Assembly (NCBI RefSeq): GCF_002835935.1
Contig: NZ_PJCF01000003.1
Location: 372,001-436,000 of the forward strand
Reading direction: 5' to 3'
Origin: Paraglaciecola sp. MB-3u-78
GTDB lineage: Bacteria > Pseudomonadota > Gammaproteobacteria > Enterobacterales > Alteromonadaceae
DNA: 64,000 nucleotides
The translations under genes and the position numbers were made by a program. Below are positions 27,975 to 35,976 of the stretch, piece by piece. The notes below the pieces were generated by a model that searched no databases, was not told where the DNA came from, and was given only the letters and a program-made list of their open reading frames with translations. How positions within the stretch are numbered: the stretch's first letter is position 1; every line of letters begins with the position of its first letter.

Positions 27975-28147
27975 ATGATTGATATTTCCCTCACACCCGA
28001 GCAAAAACGGCGCTAGAAGCACGGCATACAAAAGCACGTGATGGAAGGGAGCGTGACCGTATTAAAGCGGTGTTGTTGCGTAGTGAAGGGTGGCCCATCG
28101 CTAAAATTGCACAAGCACTACATAAGAGTGAAGCCAGCGAGTATTAA
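27975..28147 (+). pseudogene. IS630-family transposase remnant (frameshifted)
   Basis: MIDISLTPEQKRR, then after a 1-nt frameshift LEARHTKARDGRERDRIK and AVLLRSEGWPIAKIAQAL. This is the N-terminal helix-turn-helix of IS630-type transposases (EQ...LEARH....D.R..DRIKAVLL...GW....IA.AL). It ends in a stop after about 58 residues and the DDE domain is missing. A dead fragment at the right end of the cargo. Confidence 0.75.
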
Positions 28148-28449
28148 CTAGTCATCCAACATAACTCGCTTATTCAATTCATGAAATCGAGCCCTATTTG
28201 ATGAGCTACATTTCATATTTTCAGATGGAAAGCCGGTTAAATATTCTCAATCACGGTTTGTCTTAGTTAAATTTGGGTGGAAGCAATGGGTTTGCTAAAT
28301 ACGCAGACATGACGATATATCTGTCATTCCGCACCTAAATTTAGAATTGAATTTGGTTATTAATTGACCACTTGATGTGGGTTTGTTAAAAACACCTTGA
28401 CGCCGATCCCCAGTTTTGATCTATTACTCTCTTTTGAGAGCTATAAATA

Positions 28450-28802
28450 ATGACTTACCCCTCCTCCAAATCCCTCGATCACCTTGGCCTTGTCGCTGGA
28501 TTTTGTAAAGATATTCAACTTGCACAATACATTGATGATGCATTAGGTGGCTCTAATGAGCGTAAAGTCAGCTTTGGACAATTATTCGTGGCGATGCTAC
28601 TCAATGGTTTAGGTTTTACCGGTCGCACTTTGCATATGTACAGTGAATATTTTGAAAGCAAACCGCTTGACCGTTTGCTCGGGGAAGGAATATCTGCCGA
28701 TGATATTAATGACGATGCGCTTGGGCGATGTTTGGATGCACTTTACGACAAGGGCGTATCCTCTCTTTACCAAGGCATAGGCGAGCGGGTGGTCAATCAT
28801 CT
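28450..28802 (+). pseudogene. IS1634-family transposase copy 2, 5' part
   Basis: Residues 1-117 identical to those of copy 1, then cut after VVNHL by the IS66 left end. Together with 31236-32484 it restores a frame of 1,602 nt, the same length as the intact gene. Confidence 0.92.
28795..28802. repeat. Target-site duplication AATCATCT (left) of IS66
   Basis: AATCATCT abuts the IS66 left end and recurs after its right end (31228-31235). Eight bp is the standard IS66 duplication, and perfect copies point to a recent insertion. Confidence 0.92.
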
Positions 28803-28886
28803 GTAAGCGCCAAATAAACCCACGGTCTTATTTTACCATTACCGCTGGTGCATAATTTCGTCACTGAAATCAAGTGAGGAAATGAC

Positions 28887-29189
28887 ATGTCAAAACAACC
28901 CATCATCTTTTGGCAGCAACACGTAAGCCAATGGAAGGATTCAGCATTAACACAAACGCAGTATTGTAAAAAGCATCAACTAAACCCGCAGCGACTAAGT
29001 CACCATAAGCGTAGATTAGAAACGCAAGAAACAGCACCGGTCAAAACGGGTTTCATTGCATTGCCTATTCCAGAGTATTTACCCAAGCCAGAATTATTAA
29101 CGCTGCACTTCGCCAATGGCCTGTCGTTATCGGGTATTGCGCCCAATAATATCGATGTGGTGAAACAGCTAACGGCGGCATTGTCATGA
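28887..29189 (+). CDS. tnpA: IS66 accessory protein TnpA
   Basis: 100 residues. QPIIFWQQHVSQWKDSALTQ and YCKKHQLNPQRLSHHKRRL fit the short helix-turn-helix TnpA of IS66 elements (W...W..SGLS...YC....). RBS GTGAGGA precedes the ATG. Its stop overlaps the tnpB start (ATGA). Required with TnpB and TnpC for transposition in studied IS66 members. Confidence 0.88.
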   Translation: MSKQPIIFWQQHVSQWKDSALTQTQYCKKHQLNPQRLSHHKRRLETQETAPVKTGFIALPIPEYLPKPELLTLHFANGLSLSGIAPNNIDVVKQLTAALS

Positions 29190-29551
29190 CAAGTGCGATG
29201 CGCCCGTGCATGTCGCTTACGCATATTTATCTATATCCGCAGGCAATTGACTTCCGTAAGTCATTTCGAGGCATTAGCGCCATTGTCGAATGTGAGTTGG
29301 GTCACAACCCTTTTTCGGGTCACTTGTATGTGTTCACCAATAAACGGCGCACTAAAATCAAATGTCTGTTCTGGGAAAACAATGGTTTCGTGCTGTATTA
29401 CAAAAGCCTAGAGGAAGATAGATTCATTTGGCCGAGGTGTGAAAAGGAGGTGATAACACTCAACGGCCAGCAAATAAACTGGCTACTTGATGGTCTTGAT
29501 ATTAGTGCCATGAAGGGCCATAAAAAGTTGCATTTCGACAGTGTTTTTTAG
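29186..29551 (+). CDS. tnpB: IS66 accessory protein TnpB
   Basis: 121 residues of the IS66 Orf2 family: IYLYPQAIDFRKSFRGISAI, FSGHLYVFTNKRRTKIKCLF, WENNGFVLYYKSLEEDRF. The true start may be the internal Met (MSLTH) because the first nine residues are atypical, but the ATGA overlap with tnpA favours the first ATG. Role in transposition is essential but unclear in the family. Confidence 0.9.
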   Translation: MTSAMRPCMSLTHIYLYPQAIDFRKSFRGISAIVECELGHNPFSGHLYVFTNKRRTKIKCLFWENNGFVLYYKSLEEDRFIWPRCEKEVITLNGQQINWLLDGLDISAMKGHKKLHFDSVF

Positions 29552-29586
29552 GGCTTTTTAGCCTCAAGTTTAGTATAATATCGGGC

Positions 29587-31203
29587 ATGAAATTACCGCC
29601 CAACACCCATAAAAACAAGGCTTTTAGCGACACCGATACCATGTCAAGGTTGCAAGCTATGCTGTCTGAAAAAGACGGGGTGATTGGGGAAAAAGAAACA
29701 CTGATTGCAGAGCAAAGTGACATCATCGAAAAGAAGTCTGATGTCATCGATTCACTTAAAAAGCGCGTTGAGTTACTCGAAGAGTATTTACGCTTATCTA
29801 ATAGCAAACGCTTTGGCAGCAGCTCTGAACAAACCCCGCCAGAGCAAGGTAACTTGTTCAACGAAGCCGAAGCGACCAGTGAGCCAGAACAAACTGAGCC
29901 TGAGTTACCGACCACAAGCGAGCCTAAAGCCAAAACCGGTCGCAAACCCTTTGCTAAAAACCTACCACGCACCCAAGTGTTTGCGTATTTGTCAGATACT
30001 GAAAAAGAAGGCGCAATCAATACCTTCTTTGTGAAAGTCAGAGAAGAGCTAGATATTATCCCTGCCAAAGTACAGGTACTAGAGTACATGCAGGAAAAGG
30101 CGGTGTTTAAAGACGAACAAGGCACAACCACCATGAAAGCGGCTGAGGTCATTAAACACCCTGTACCCAAAGCCATGGGCAGTATCAACTTAATGACCTA
30201 CATCATTATTGCTAAATACGCCGATGGCATGCCGCTTTATCGATTAGAGGGGATTATCGAACGATACGGGGGCAGCATATCAAGAACAACACTCGCCAAC
30301 TATGTCATTGCGCTAGGCAAACAAATCCAACCCTTAATTAACTTATTAAGGGAGACTCAGCATGCCGGCTCACTCATTATGGCGGATGAAACCCGCATTC
30401 AGGTATTAAAAGAGCCAGGGCTTGCGCCCACGGGCGATAAATTTATGTGGGTGACACTCGGCGGTAAAGCCGACCAACAAAGCGTGCTGTTTGACTATGA
30501 CCCATCGCGTGCTCGCCATGTGCCTATGCGCTTGCTACATGGATTTACTCATGGCTACCTGCAAACCGACGGTTATGCAGGTTACAACGAAGTGTGCCGC
30601 AAAAACCAGCTCATTCAATTAGGCTGTATGGATCACGCTCGCCGCAAATTCATCGAGGCACAGCAATCACAACCTAAAGGGAAAAAAATAAAAGCCAGCA
30701 AAGCCGACATGGCCTTGAGCCTGATTAACAAGCTCTATGGGATTGAGCGCACCATCAAACATGCTAGCAATGAGAAAAGACTGGCCGTTCGCCAAGCTAA
30801 GAGCATGCCGATATTAAACACACTGCAGGCATGGCTCACGGCAAACAAACCGCGCGTGGCCACCGACAGTTTAACTGGCAAGGCCATGACCTACTTGCAT
30901 AATCAGTGGGATAAACTCACTGTGTATTGCACAGATGGGCAGCTTCGCATCAGTAACATTATGGCTGAAAACGCCATTCGCCCTTTTGCCGTTGGGAGGC
31001 GTGCATGGTTATTCGCCGACACACCTGCTGGCGCAAACGCCAGTGCCGCACATTACAGCTTGATTGAAACCGCTCGGTTACATGGCATTGAGCCATACGC
31101 ATATCTCAATACTATATTCAAAGCGATACCCTATGCGGAAACGGTGGAAGATTTTGAAGCGTTATTGCCGTGGAACTATAAGCGCAGTATTACGACTGTT
31201 TGA
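29587..31203 (+). CDS. tnpC: IS66 transposase TnpC
   Basis: 538 residues. An N-terminal coiled coil (about 20-70: KDGVIGEKETLIAEQSDIIE) is followed by the zinc-finger-like and LRLSNSKRFGSSSEQ block. The IS66 catalytic core contains GSLIMADETRIQVL (first Asp), TDGYAGYN (second Asp) and NIMAENAIRPFAVGRRAWLF (Glu). The tail SLIETARLHGIEPYAYL is the usual IS66 C-terminus. No damage seen, so the element is probably active. Confidence 0.94.
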   Translation: MKLPPNTHKNKAFSDTDTMSRLQAMLSEKDGVIGEKETLIAEQSDIIEKKSDVIDSLKKRVELLEEYLRLSNSKRFGSSSEQTPPEQGNLFNEAEATSEPEQTEPELPTTSEPKAKTGRKPFAKNLPRTQVFAYLSDTEKEGAINTFFVKVREELDIIPAKVQVLEYMQEKAVFKDEQGTTTMKAAEVIKHPVPKAMGSINLMTYIIIAKYADGMPLYRLEGIIERYGGSISRTTLANYVIALGKQIQPLINLLRETQHAGSLIMADETRIQVLKEPGLAPTGDKFMWVTLGGKADQQSVLFDYDPSRARHVPMRLLHGFTHGYLQTDGYAGYNEVCRKNQLIQLGCMDHARRKFIEAQQSQPKGKKIKASKADMALSLINKLYGIERTIKHASNEKRLAVRQAKSMPILNTLQAWLTANKPRVATDSLTGKAMTYLHNQWDKLTVYCTDGQLRISNIMAENAIRPFAVGRRAWLFADTPAGANASAAHYSLIETARLHGIEPYAYLNTIFKAIPYAETVEDFEALLPWNYKRSITTV

Positions 31204-31227
31204 TACGTGGGTTGATTAGCCGCTTAC

Positions 31228-31235
31228 AATCATCT
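31228..31235. repeat. Target-site duplication AATCATCT (right) of IS66
   Basis: Second copy of the 8-bp duplication; partner at 28795-28802. Removing IS66 and one copy restores the IS1634 transposase frame. Confidence 0.92.
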
Positions 31236-32484
31236 AGGGTTAGATTGCCAAGCGGTGCATCTCGACTCCACTAGTTTCCATTATGATGGCCAAGCCACAC
31301 CAGTGGGTGAGTTTGGACACATTCGCATTGCCCAAGGCTATTCACGTGACCATCGCCCTGAGCTCAATCAGGTGATATTAAATCTCATTTGCGAAAACCA
31401 GTCGGGTATTCCGGTGTACATGAAGCCCGCCAGTGGCAACAACAATGATATGGAAGGCTTTAAACAGATTGTGAAGGCGCATATTGGTAGTTTAAAAGCG
31501 GCTCAAGCCAGCCGCTATTTAGTGGCCGATGCGGCGCTTTATGTCAAAGAAACGATTGAGGAATTAGACGCCCAAGGTCAATTATTTATCACGCGGGTGC
31601 CGCAAACACTGAGAGAAGCGAAGGCACTGGTTGCACAAGCCCCCACTTTACTGTTTACCCCTATTTCCCAAGGCTATGAAGGCGTCAGTTATGACAGCGA
31701 ATATGGCGGTGTTAAACAAACATGGTTACTCATTCGCAGTGAGCAGGCTTACAAGCGTGAGCAACACAACTTAAACAAGCGCATGTTAAAAGCCGGCGAG
31801 CAAGCGCGAAAAAGCTTCAAACAGTTAAGCCAACAACGCTTTGCCTGCGTCCAAGATGCACAAAGCGCCATTGTAAAATGGCGAAGTAAACAAACCGTGT
31901 GTGATGTCAATGCCCGAGCAATTGAAGTGGCGGTATATGCAAACGCAGGACGACCTAAACGAGGCGAATTACCCACGCGCATTGAATATCAAATCACGGG
32001 CGAATTATGCACACCTCTGATATCACGCCAAACCGCTTTACAGCAACTCGGACTGTTCATTATTGCCACCAATGATGTCAGTGATGATTTGGATATGGCC
32101 AGTTTACTCAGCAGCTACAAAGCCCAGCAAAATGTTGAAAAAGGCTTTCGTTTCTTAAAAAGTCCCGACTTCCTAACCAGTGCCATTTACCTCAAGAAGC
32201 CAGAACGTATTGAAGCCTTACTGATGGTCATGACCAGTTGTTTAATGGTGTACGCCAGTCTAGAGCATCAAATCCGCAAAACACTCAAAGACAAGGCGTG
32301 TTACTTCCCCGACCAGAAAAAAAAGCCAAGCCAAACACCCACTGCTCGATGGGTTTTCCAATGCTTCGAAAATATTACGGTTCTGTATCAAGCTGAACAC
32401 ATTCCGCTGGTGATGAACTTAAAAGAACGACAACACATCATCATTAATTGCCTTGGTGATGTATACCGGAGAATTTATTCTTAA
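31236..32484 (+). pseudogene. IS1634-family transposase copy 2, 3' part
   Basis: Residues 118-533 of the transposase including all catalytic blocks (HLDSTSFHYDG, VADAALYVK, QNVEKGFRFLK), identical in protein sequence to copy 1. Separated from its start by IS66; an internal ATG could give a headless protein. Confidence 0.92.
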
Positions 32485-32503
32485 AGTGGGTGCGGAAGAT
32501 CGG

Positions 32504-32509
32504 TTGTAG
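32504..32509. repeat. Target-site duplication TTGTAG (right) of the IS1634-bounded unit
   Basis: Second copy of the 6-bp duplication; its partner is at 11777-11782, on the far side of the unit. Confidence 0.85.
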
Positions 32510-32813
32510 TATTAGAGATAAATGCACGAAGTCATTAAAAGAGCCAAGGAAAATGAGACGCTGGGTTCACGAAGAAGAGATAGACGCGATGCAGTAGCGG
32601 CTCGATGATAATCCAAAGATATCGGTGTTAAGAAGACAAACCGTGGAGCATCCGTTTGGTACGATTAAAATGTGGATGGGCGCGACGCACTTCTTAATGA
32701 AACGTAAAAAGAATGTCAGTATCGAGATGAACCTGCATGTGCTGGCTTATAACCTGAAGAGAATGATGACAATAATGGGGACAACTGGTTTGATGGAGGC
32801 CATCAGGCAATAA
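32510..32813 (+). pseudogene. IS1182-family transposase, 3' part (interrupted, plus in-frame stop)
   Basis: Continues the reading frame broken at 11782: after joining, the protein reads CRDCS-IRDKC, a Cys cluster usual in IS1182, then RRWVHEEEIDAMQ, a TAG stop (32595-32597), RLDDNPKISVLRRQTVEHPF, GTIKMWMGATHFL and LHVLAYNLKRMM. The stop codon means the transposase was or became defective on its own as well as by the insertion. Confidence 0.88.
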
Positions 32814-33130
32814 GGGGGAGATTTAGCCTGAATTCATGAGATAAAACAGCCTCTAATCGTCACATTTATCATTAACAACCCGCCTTAACACTCCAAATCC
32901 AAAATTCCGCGCTAACGCTAATAATCAGTGACTAAGTCATTTGGAAGGTTGAGTATCACAGAGGGTAAGATTTGGCGGTTGTAATCCGAGTTTTTACACA
33001 GCCTGTCGGATCAGCTGTCTTAAGAATGACAGAAGTTAAAGTCCGCTTTTCGCTCATTGCAGTCTGTCAACTCGATGAAGTTCCATTCATAAGCATTGGT
33101 AGAGCGAGTGAGGATTAATCCAGAAATGCT
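32814..33130. other. Right end of IS1182 and flank, no gene
   Basis: Contains the IS1182 right inverted repeat (ending 33005) and the TCGG duplication (33006-33009). The remaining 120 bp up to the DUF2750 gene shows no feature I recognise. Confidence 0.6.
33006..33009. repeat. Target-site duplication TCGG (right) of the IS1182 element
   Basis: Second TCGG, directly after the right inverted repeat; partner at 10515-10518. Confidence 0.7.
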
Positions 33131-33502
33131 TTATTTTCTCGCTTTGGTCTTTAATTCAAAATCAAACTCTTGGGCTGAAATCACTAGCCCTTCTTCATCT
33201 TCGCTAGGGAAAACCGCAATGGCGACATCGTCGTCTTCTAAACCCTGGGTCCAGCGGCTGTGCCAGGTTTTTAAATCAATCGCTTTAGGTTCGCATTCTG
33301 ACCACTCTCCAGTAGCCCAAGCTTGAGCAAAGGCTTCACTTGGCCAGACGGGGGTGCAATCTTCATCTTCAGTGTTAAGCATCACGCACCCATCTTGGTC
33401 GGTCAGTATCCATACTTGTTTATGTGAGATGCATTCTTTTACTAGATAAGAGAGACGTTGTTCTGGTGTAAATTGCGTAATATTGTCTAGGGTGTCTGAC
33501 AT
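33131..33502 (-). CDS. DUF2750 domain protein
   Basis: About 123 residues, small acidic cytoplasmic protein. VWILTDQDGCVMLNTEDEDC, PVWPSEAFAQAWATGEW and VAIAVFPSEDEEGLVISAQE are the conserved blocks of DUF2750, of unknown function. I choose the start MSDTLDN at 33502, preceded by GGATC, rather than the upstream in-frame ATG at 33544 which would add 14 hydrophobic residues overlapping the terminator hairpin of the gene behind it. First native gene to the right of the nested elements. Confidence 0.75.
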   Translation of the reverse strand: MSDTLDNITQFTPEQRLSYLVKECISHKQVWILTDQDGCVMLNTEDEDCTPVWPSEAFAQAWATGEWSECEPKAIDLKTWHSRWTQGLEDDDVAIAVFPSEDEEGLVISAQEFDFELKTKARK

Positions 33503-33534
33503 GAATGATCCAAATATCGATAGTGTGAAAAAGA

Positions 33535-33566
33535 AAAGACTCAAGCGATGACTTGTTTGAGTCTTT
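33535..33566 (-). terminator. Terminator of the glycoside hydrolase gene
   Basis: AAAGACTCAA (33535-33544) pairs perfectly with TTGAGTCTTT (33557-33566). Read on the minus strand it follows the hydrolase stop by 8 bp and runs into TTCTTTTTC. Confidence 0.8.
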
Positions 33567-33574
33567 AGGTGATG

Positions 33575-34933
33575 CTAATTCTCAACCATAAATGGAATAT
33601 TTGCATTACCTACTTTGTTTTTTCCGTCATAAGCGTAGTTGAATAAACGATATTCCCCTTCTTCATCAGGCGCGCTAAAGGTCATTTCTACGTAATCTGG
33701 TTGAATGTCAGATGCCATTATTTGTAATGCCAGTACTGCAGGTTTTGCCTCAAAGTGCCCCCCTTGGCTGCGCGTTTCAACTTCATGCATCAATACCCAT
33801 TTATGCGTTAATAGATCGCCTTCCGGATCGGAAACGTGCACTTTGACTGTGGCAGGTTGACCTGGTTTTAAACGAATGTTGTCAACCGCTTGAGTCTCAT
33901 TGATGGTGATAGCTTTAGACTGCGGTGCGCGGTTAGCTGGGTATTTTCCTGTCCACATACGAGTCAGTTCGTCGATGCGTGCTGTTTGTTCACCCGCTTC
34001 GTTAAACATGCCATACCAGGTCGGTGTACGTTCTTGTTTTTGCCCCCAGAAAAATACGAAGCTACCAATAATTTTACCTGTTTTATCATCAAGGATGATG
34101 TCTTGCATACGTTTGGCCATGCCTGCGGCCTTGACTGCACTGGGTTCTTCAATCTCTCTGCCCCAATCGGTGGAGGGTAATTCCCAATGTCCTACGGGAC
34201 CAAACTCGGTCACCATATAAGGTTTATCAACGTTACTTTCGGCAATACTAGCGGGTAACGTGACTAAAGAGCCATAACTCTGCACCGCTAAAATATCGAT
34301 GTTGGGTGCATACTTTAGCACCTGCGCGATATCTTTCGGATTGTGACCCGCTAGACTGAAAGTAACAGGATGGTTGGGATCAATTTTATGGATATGATCA
34401 ATGATGTCACCCATAGCGGCATAGACCTTAGGGTTAACCGCGGTTAAATTTCCTGCCTCGTCATACAATAAATTGGGTTCATTGTTAATTATCCATAACA
34501 GTATGTTTGGATGGTTTTTGTATTTTTCGATGGCAGCAGTGACACGATTAAACTGCTCAGCCACCGCTGCTTCATCATTATAATCAAAGCCTAATAATTC
34601 TTTACCTGTTACTAAACCTACTGCGATCATTAGTCCCATTTTTTCAGCTATCGCTAGTTCTTGTTCGATAGAGTCTAAATCCCAGGTTCGAAAGGTATTA
34701 CCTCCCGCTTCTTTTAAGGCTACAACGTTTGCATCGTTTTTATAACCCAAGCCCGCACCTCTTAGATCATAGGGCTGACCATTCACCGTCAGAGAATATT
34801 GATTGCCCTGTTTTACTATTTTTACCACTGACGGTGTTTGAGTTGAACTGGTGCATGCGACTAATAAGTTGCTTAGGGCCAAAAATAATATTGAAAAAAG
34901 AAAACGTGAGCTCATAAAAAAATTAGATTGCAT
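33575..34933 (-). CDS. Clan-A glycoside hydrolase lipoprotein (GH2/GH5-like TIM barrel)
   Basis: 452 residues. A lipoprotein signal (lipobox LVAC, Cys27) points to membrane anchoring. Residues of about 45-340 form a TIM barrel beginning with YDLRGAGLGY and GGNTFRTWDLD, like the C-terminal barrel of GH2 enzymes. The acid/base Glu152 is in WIINNEPN at strand 4 and the nucleophile Glu243 in VTEFGP at strand 7, as in clan GH-A. A C-terminal beta-sandwich of about 100 residues (HVSDPEGDLLTHKWVL) resembles a cadherin or PKD-like module. Substrate unknown, likely a marine beta-glycan. The start may also be the Met at residue 7. Confidence 0.78.
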   Translation of the reverse strand: MQSNFFMSSRFLFSILFLALSNLLVACTSSTQTPSVVKIVKQGNQYSLTVNGQPYDLRGAGLGYKNDANVVALKEAGGNTFRTWDLDSIEQELAIAEKMGLMIAVGLVTGKELLGFDYNDEAAVAEQFNRVTAAIEKYKNHPNILLWIINNEPNLLYDEAGNLTAVNPKVYAAMGDIIDHIHKIDPNHPVTFSLAGHNPKDIAQVLKYAPNIDILAVQSYGSLVTLPASIAESNVDKPYMVTEFGPVGHWELPSTDWGREIEEPSAVKAAGMAKRMQDIILDDKTGKIIGSFVFFWGQKQERTPTWYGMFNEAGEQTARIDELTRMWTGKYPANRAPQSKAITINETQAVDNIRLKPGQPATVKVHVSDPEGDLLTHKWVLMHEVETRSQGGHFEAKPAVLALQIMASDIQPDYVEMTFSAPDEEGEYRLFNYAYDGKNKVGNANIPFMVEN

Positions 34934-35090
34934 TTGGTGTCCATAAATTGCTTGAGTAGTATAACTAAGTGCTTTTGCTAAGTATTATTGCTAGGTTCAA
35001 TCCCATAATAAATTGTATTCTACGCATCAAGCATTGCGTAGATAAACAAGATTTAAATCGGCCAATAGGGCTATTGAAAGGATCAAGCGG

Positions 35091-35885
35091 ATGCAAAACG
35101 TAGTTTTTTGGAATGGCAATAAGTCCTCAGCAAGGCAGAGCTACGAAACAGCGCTGCTTCAAGCATGTTTAAAAGCAACTAATGAAGAATATGGTTCAGT
35201 GTGCGTTCGAGTCGATAACACTGATTATCCCAGTGCAGAAGATGAAGCCAATATCTTTGCTAGCGGTGCAGACATTCTGGTGACGGTAGCCGGCAATGTA
35301 AAATTTCAAAACAAACAAAAAATTGTGAGTGGGCAACCACTCACTAAAGGGTTATTGGGTTATCGATTATTATTGGTTAGAGACCAGTCTTTGAGCAAAT
35401 TTTCGCAAATTAAACAACCACGGCAGCTTCAACAATTATCTATTGGCATTCCTGAAACTTGGGCTGATGCTGACCTGTTTCGACATAATCGATATAAGGT
35501 GATTGAGCAGGGAACCTTGGATAATTTATTTCTGTTATTAAAAAATGGTACGTTTGATTACGTCGCTTTGGGGGTCAATGAAATCGAGGAAATATTTAAG
35601 CATCGCGCTTTGCCAATCGGTGGTATCAGCATTGAGCCTTCTCTTATGCTTTATTATCCCTTTCCGTTGGTGTTTTATGTCAACCCTTGTAATCCTGTCT
35701 TAGCCGAACGTATAGAAAAGGGGCTGAAATTGATAGCCATCAACGGCGAACATGCAACACTGTTTAGTCACCATCATGGTGATGTTGCCCAGCGATTAAA
35801 TTTGCAAAATAGACAGAGATTTAACTTAACTAACCCTATGTTGCCACAAAACATGGCAGATTTTTCAGCAAGCTTATTGGATTAG
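35091..35885 (+). CDS. Periplasmic-binding-fold protein without signal peptide
   Basis: 264 residues. Blocks such as LTKGLLGYRLLLVRDQSLSK, LSIGIPETWADADLFRHN and LFLLLKNGTFDYVALGVNEI suggest the two-lobe fold of the solute-binding family 3 type (amino-acid-binding or sensor-like). The first residues, MQNVVFWNGNKSS, form no signal peptide. An in-frame stop lies 48 bp upstream (35043), so no longer secreted form is possible. RBS AAAGGA supports the start. The protein is therefore cytoplasmic, or the secretion signal has been lost. Stands alone between the hydrolase (divergent) and the dehydrogenase (convergent). Ligand unknown. Confidence 0.6.
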   Translation: MQNVVFWNGNKSSARQSYETALLQACLKATNEEYGSVCVRVDNTDYPSAEDEANIFASGADILVTVAGNVKFQNKQKIVSGQPLTKGLLGYRLLLVRDQSLSKFSQIKQPRQLQQLSIGIPETWADADLFRHNRYKVIEQGTLDNLFLLLKNGTFDYVALGVNEIEEIFKHRALPIGGISIEPSLMLYYPFPLVFYVNPCNPVLAERIEKGLKLIAINGEHATLFSHHHGDVAQRLNLQNRQRFNLTNPMLPQNMADFSASLLD

Positions 35886-35976
35886 TTGAGCGGCACTAAG
35901 TGGCAATACAGCATAAATTTCGAGCTGCGAATATTGCATCTAAGTCATAAAAATTTTGTCCTTGGCAGGCAATTCG

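Larger units (their letters stand above)
28803..31227 (+). mobile_element. IS66-family element, complete
   Basis: 2,425 bp with terminal repeats of about 22 bp that begin GTAAGCG and end in CCCACG at each side (three mismatches). Three genes in the usual order tnpA-tnpB-tnpC, all open. Flanked by perfect 8-bp duplications. It is the innermost and youngest layer of the nest. Confidence 0.93.
11783..32503 (+). mobile_element. Composite-transposon-like unit: IS1634 / chemotaxis operon / IS1634
   Basis: Two near-identical IS1634-family copies in direct orientation (11783-13532 and 28321-32503) bound a 14.8-kb cargo with a whole chemotaxis operon and an EAL gene. The outer flanks are a perfect 6-bp duplication, TTGTAG, and the two halves of the IS1182 transposase rejoin in frame when the unit is removed. 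So the whole unit entered this site either by composite transposition or by a circular cargo molecule recombining with a single resident IS1634. Both routes leave the same outer duplication. The inner flanks (CTGGTA after copy 1, ATATAT before copy 2) do not match each other, as expected for cargo from another locus. Confidence 0.8.
28321..32503 (+). mobile_element. IS1634-family element, copy 2 (interrupted by IS66)
   Basis: Same ends as copy 1 (CTGTCATTCCGCACC ... GGTGCGGAAGATCGG). Without the IS66 insertion and one 8-bp duplication it is 1,750 bp, exactly the length of copy 1. The transposase is split; if the unit still moves it depends on copy 1. Flanked on the right by TTGTAG. Confidence 0.88.
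10519..33005 (+). mobile_element. IS1182-family element, split by a 20.7-kb insertion
   Basis: The left end CAGACTGTGTAAAAACT and the right end (reverse complement CAGGCTGTGTAAAAACT) match at 16 of 17 positions. They are flanked by TCGG duplications. Removing the inserted unit (11783-32503) and one copy of its duplication leaves an element of about 1.76 kb with a single transposase frame of 477 codons, a normal size for the family. This is the outermost layer of the nest. Confidence 0.8.

Noticed and set aside
33890-34220. Plus-strand ORFs of about 100 aa inside the glycoside hydrolase gene
   Set aside because: Antisense shadows of a well-supported gene with catalytic residues in place.
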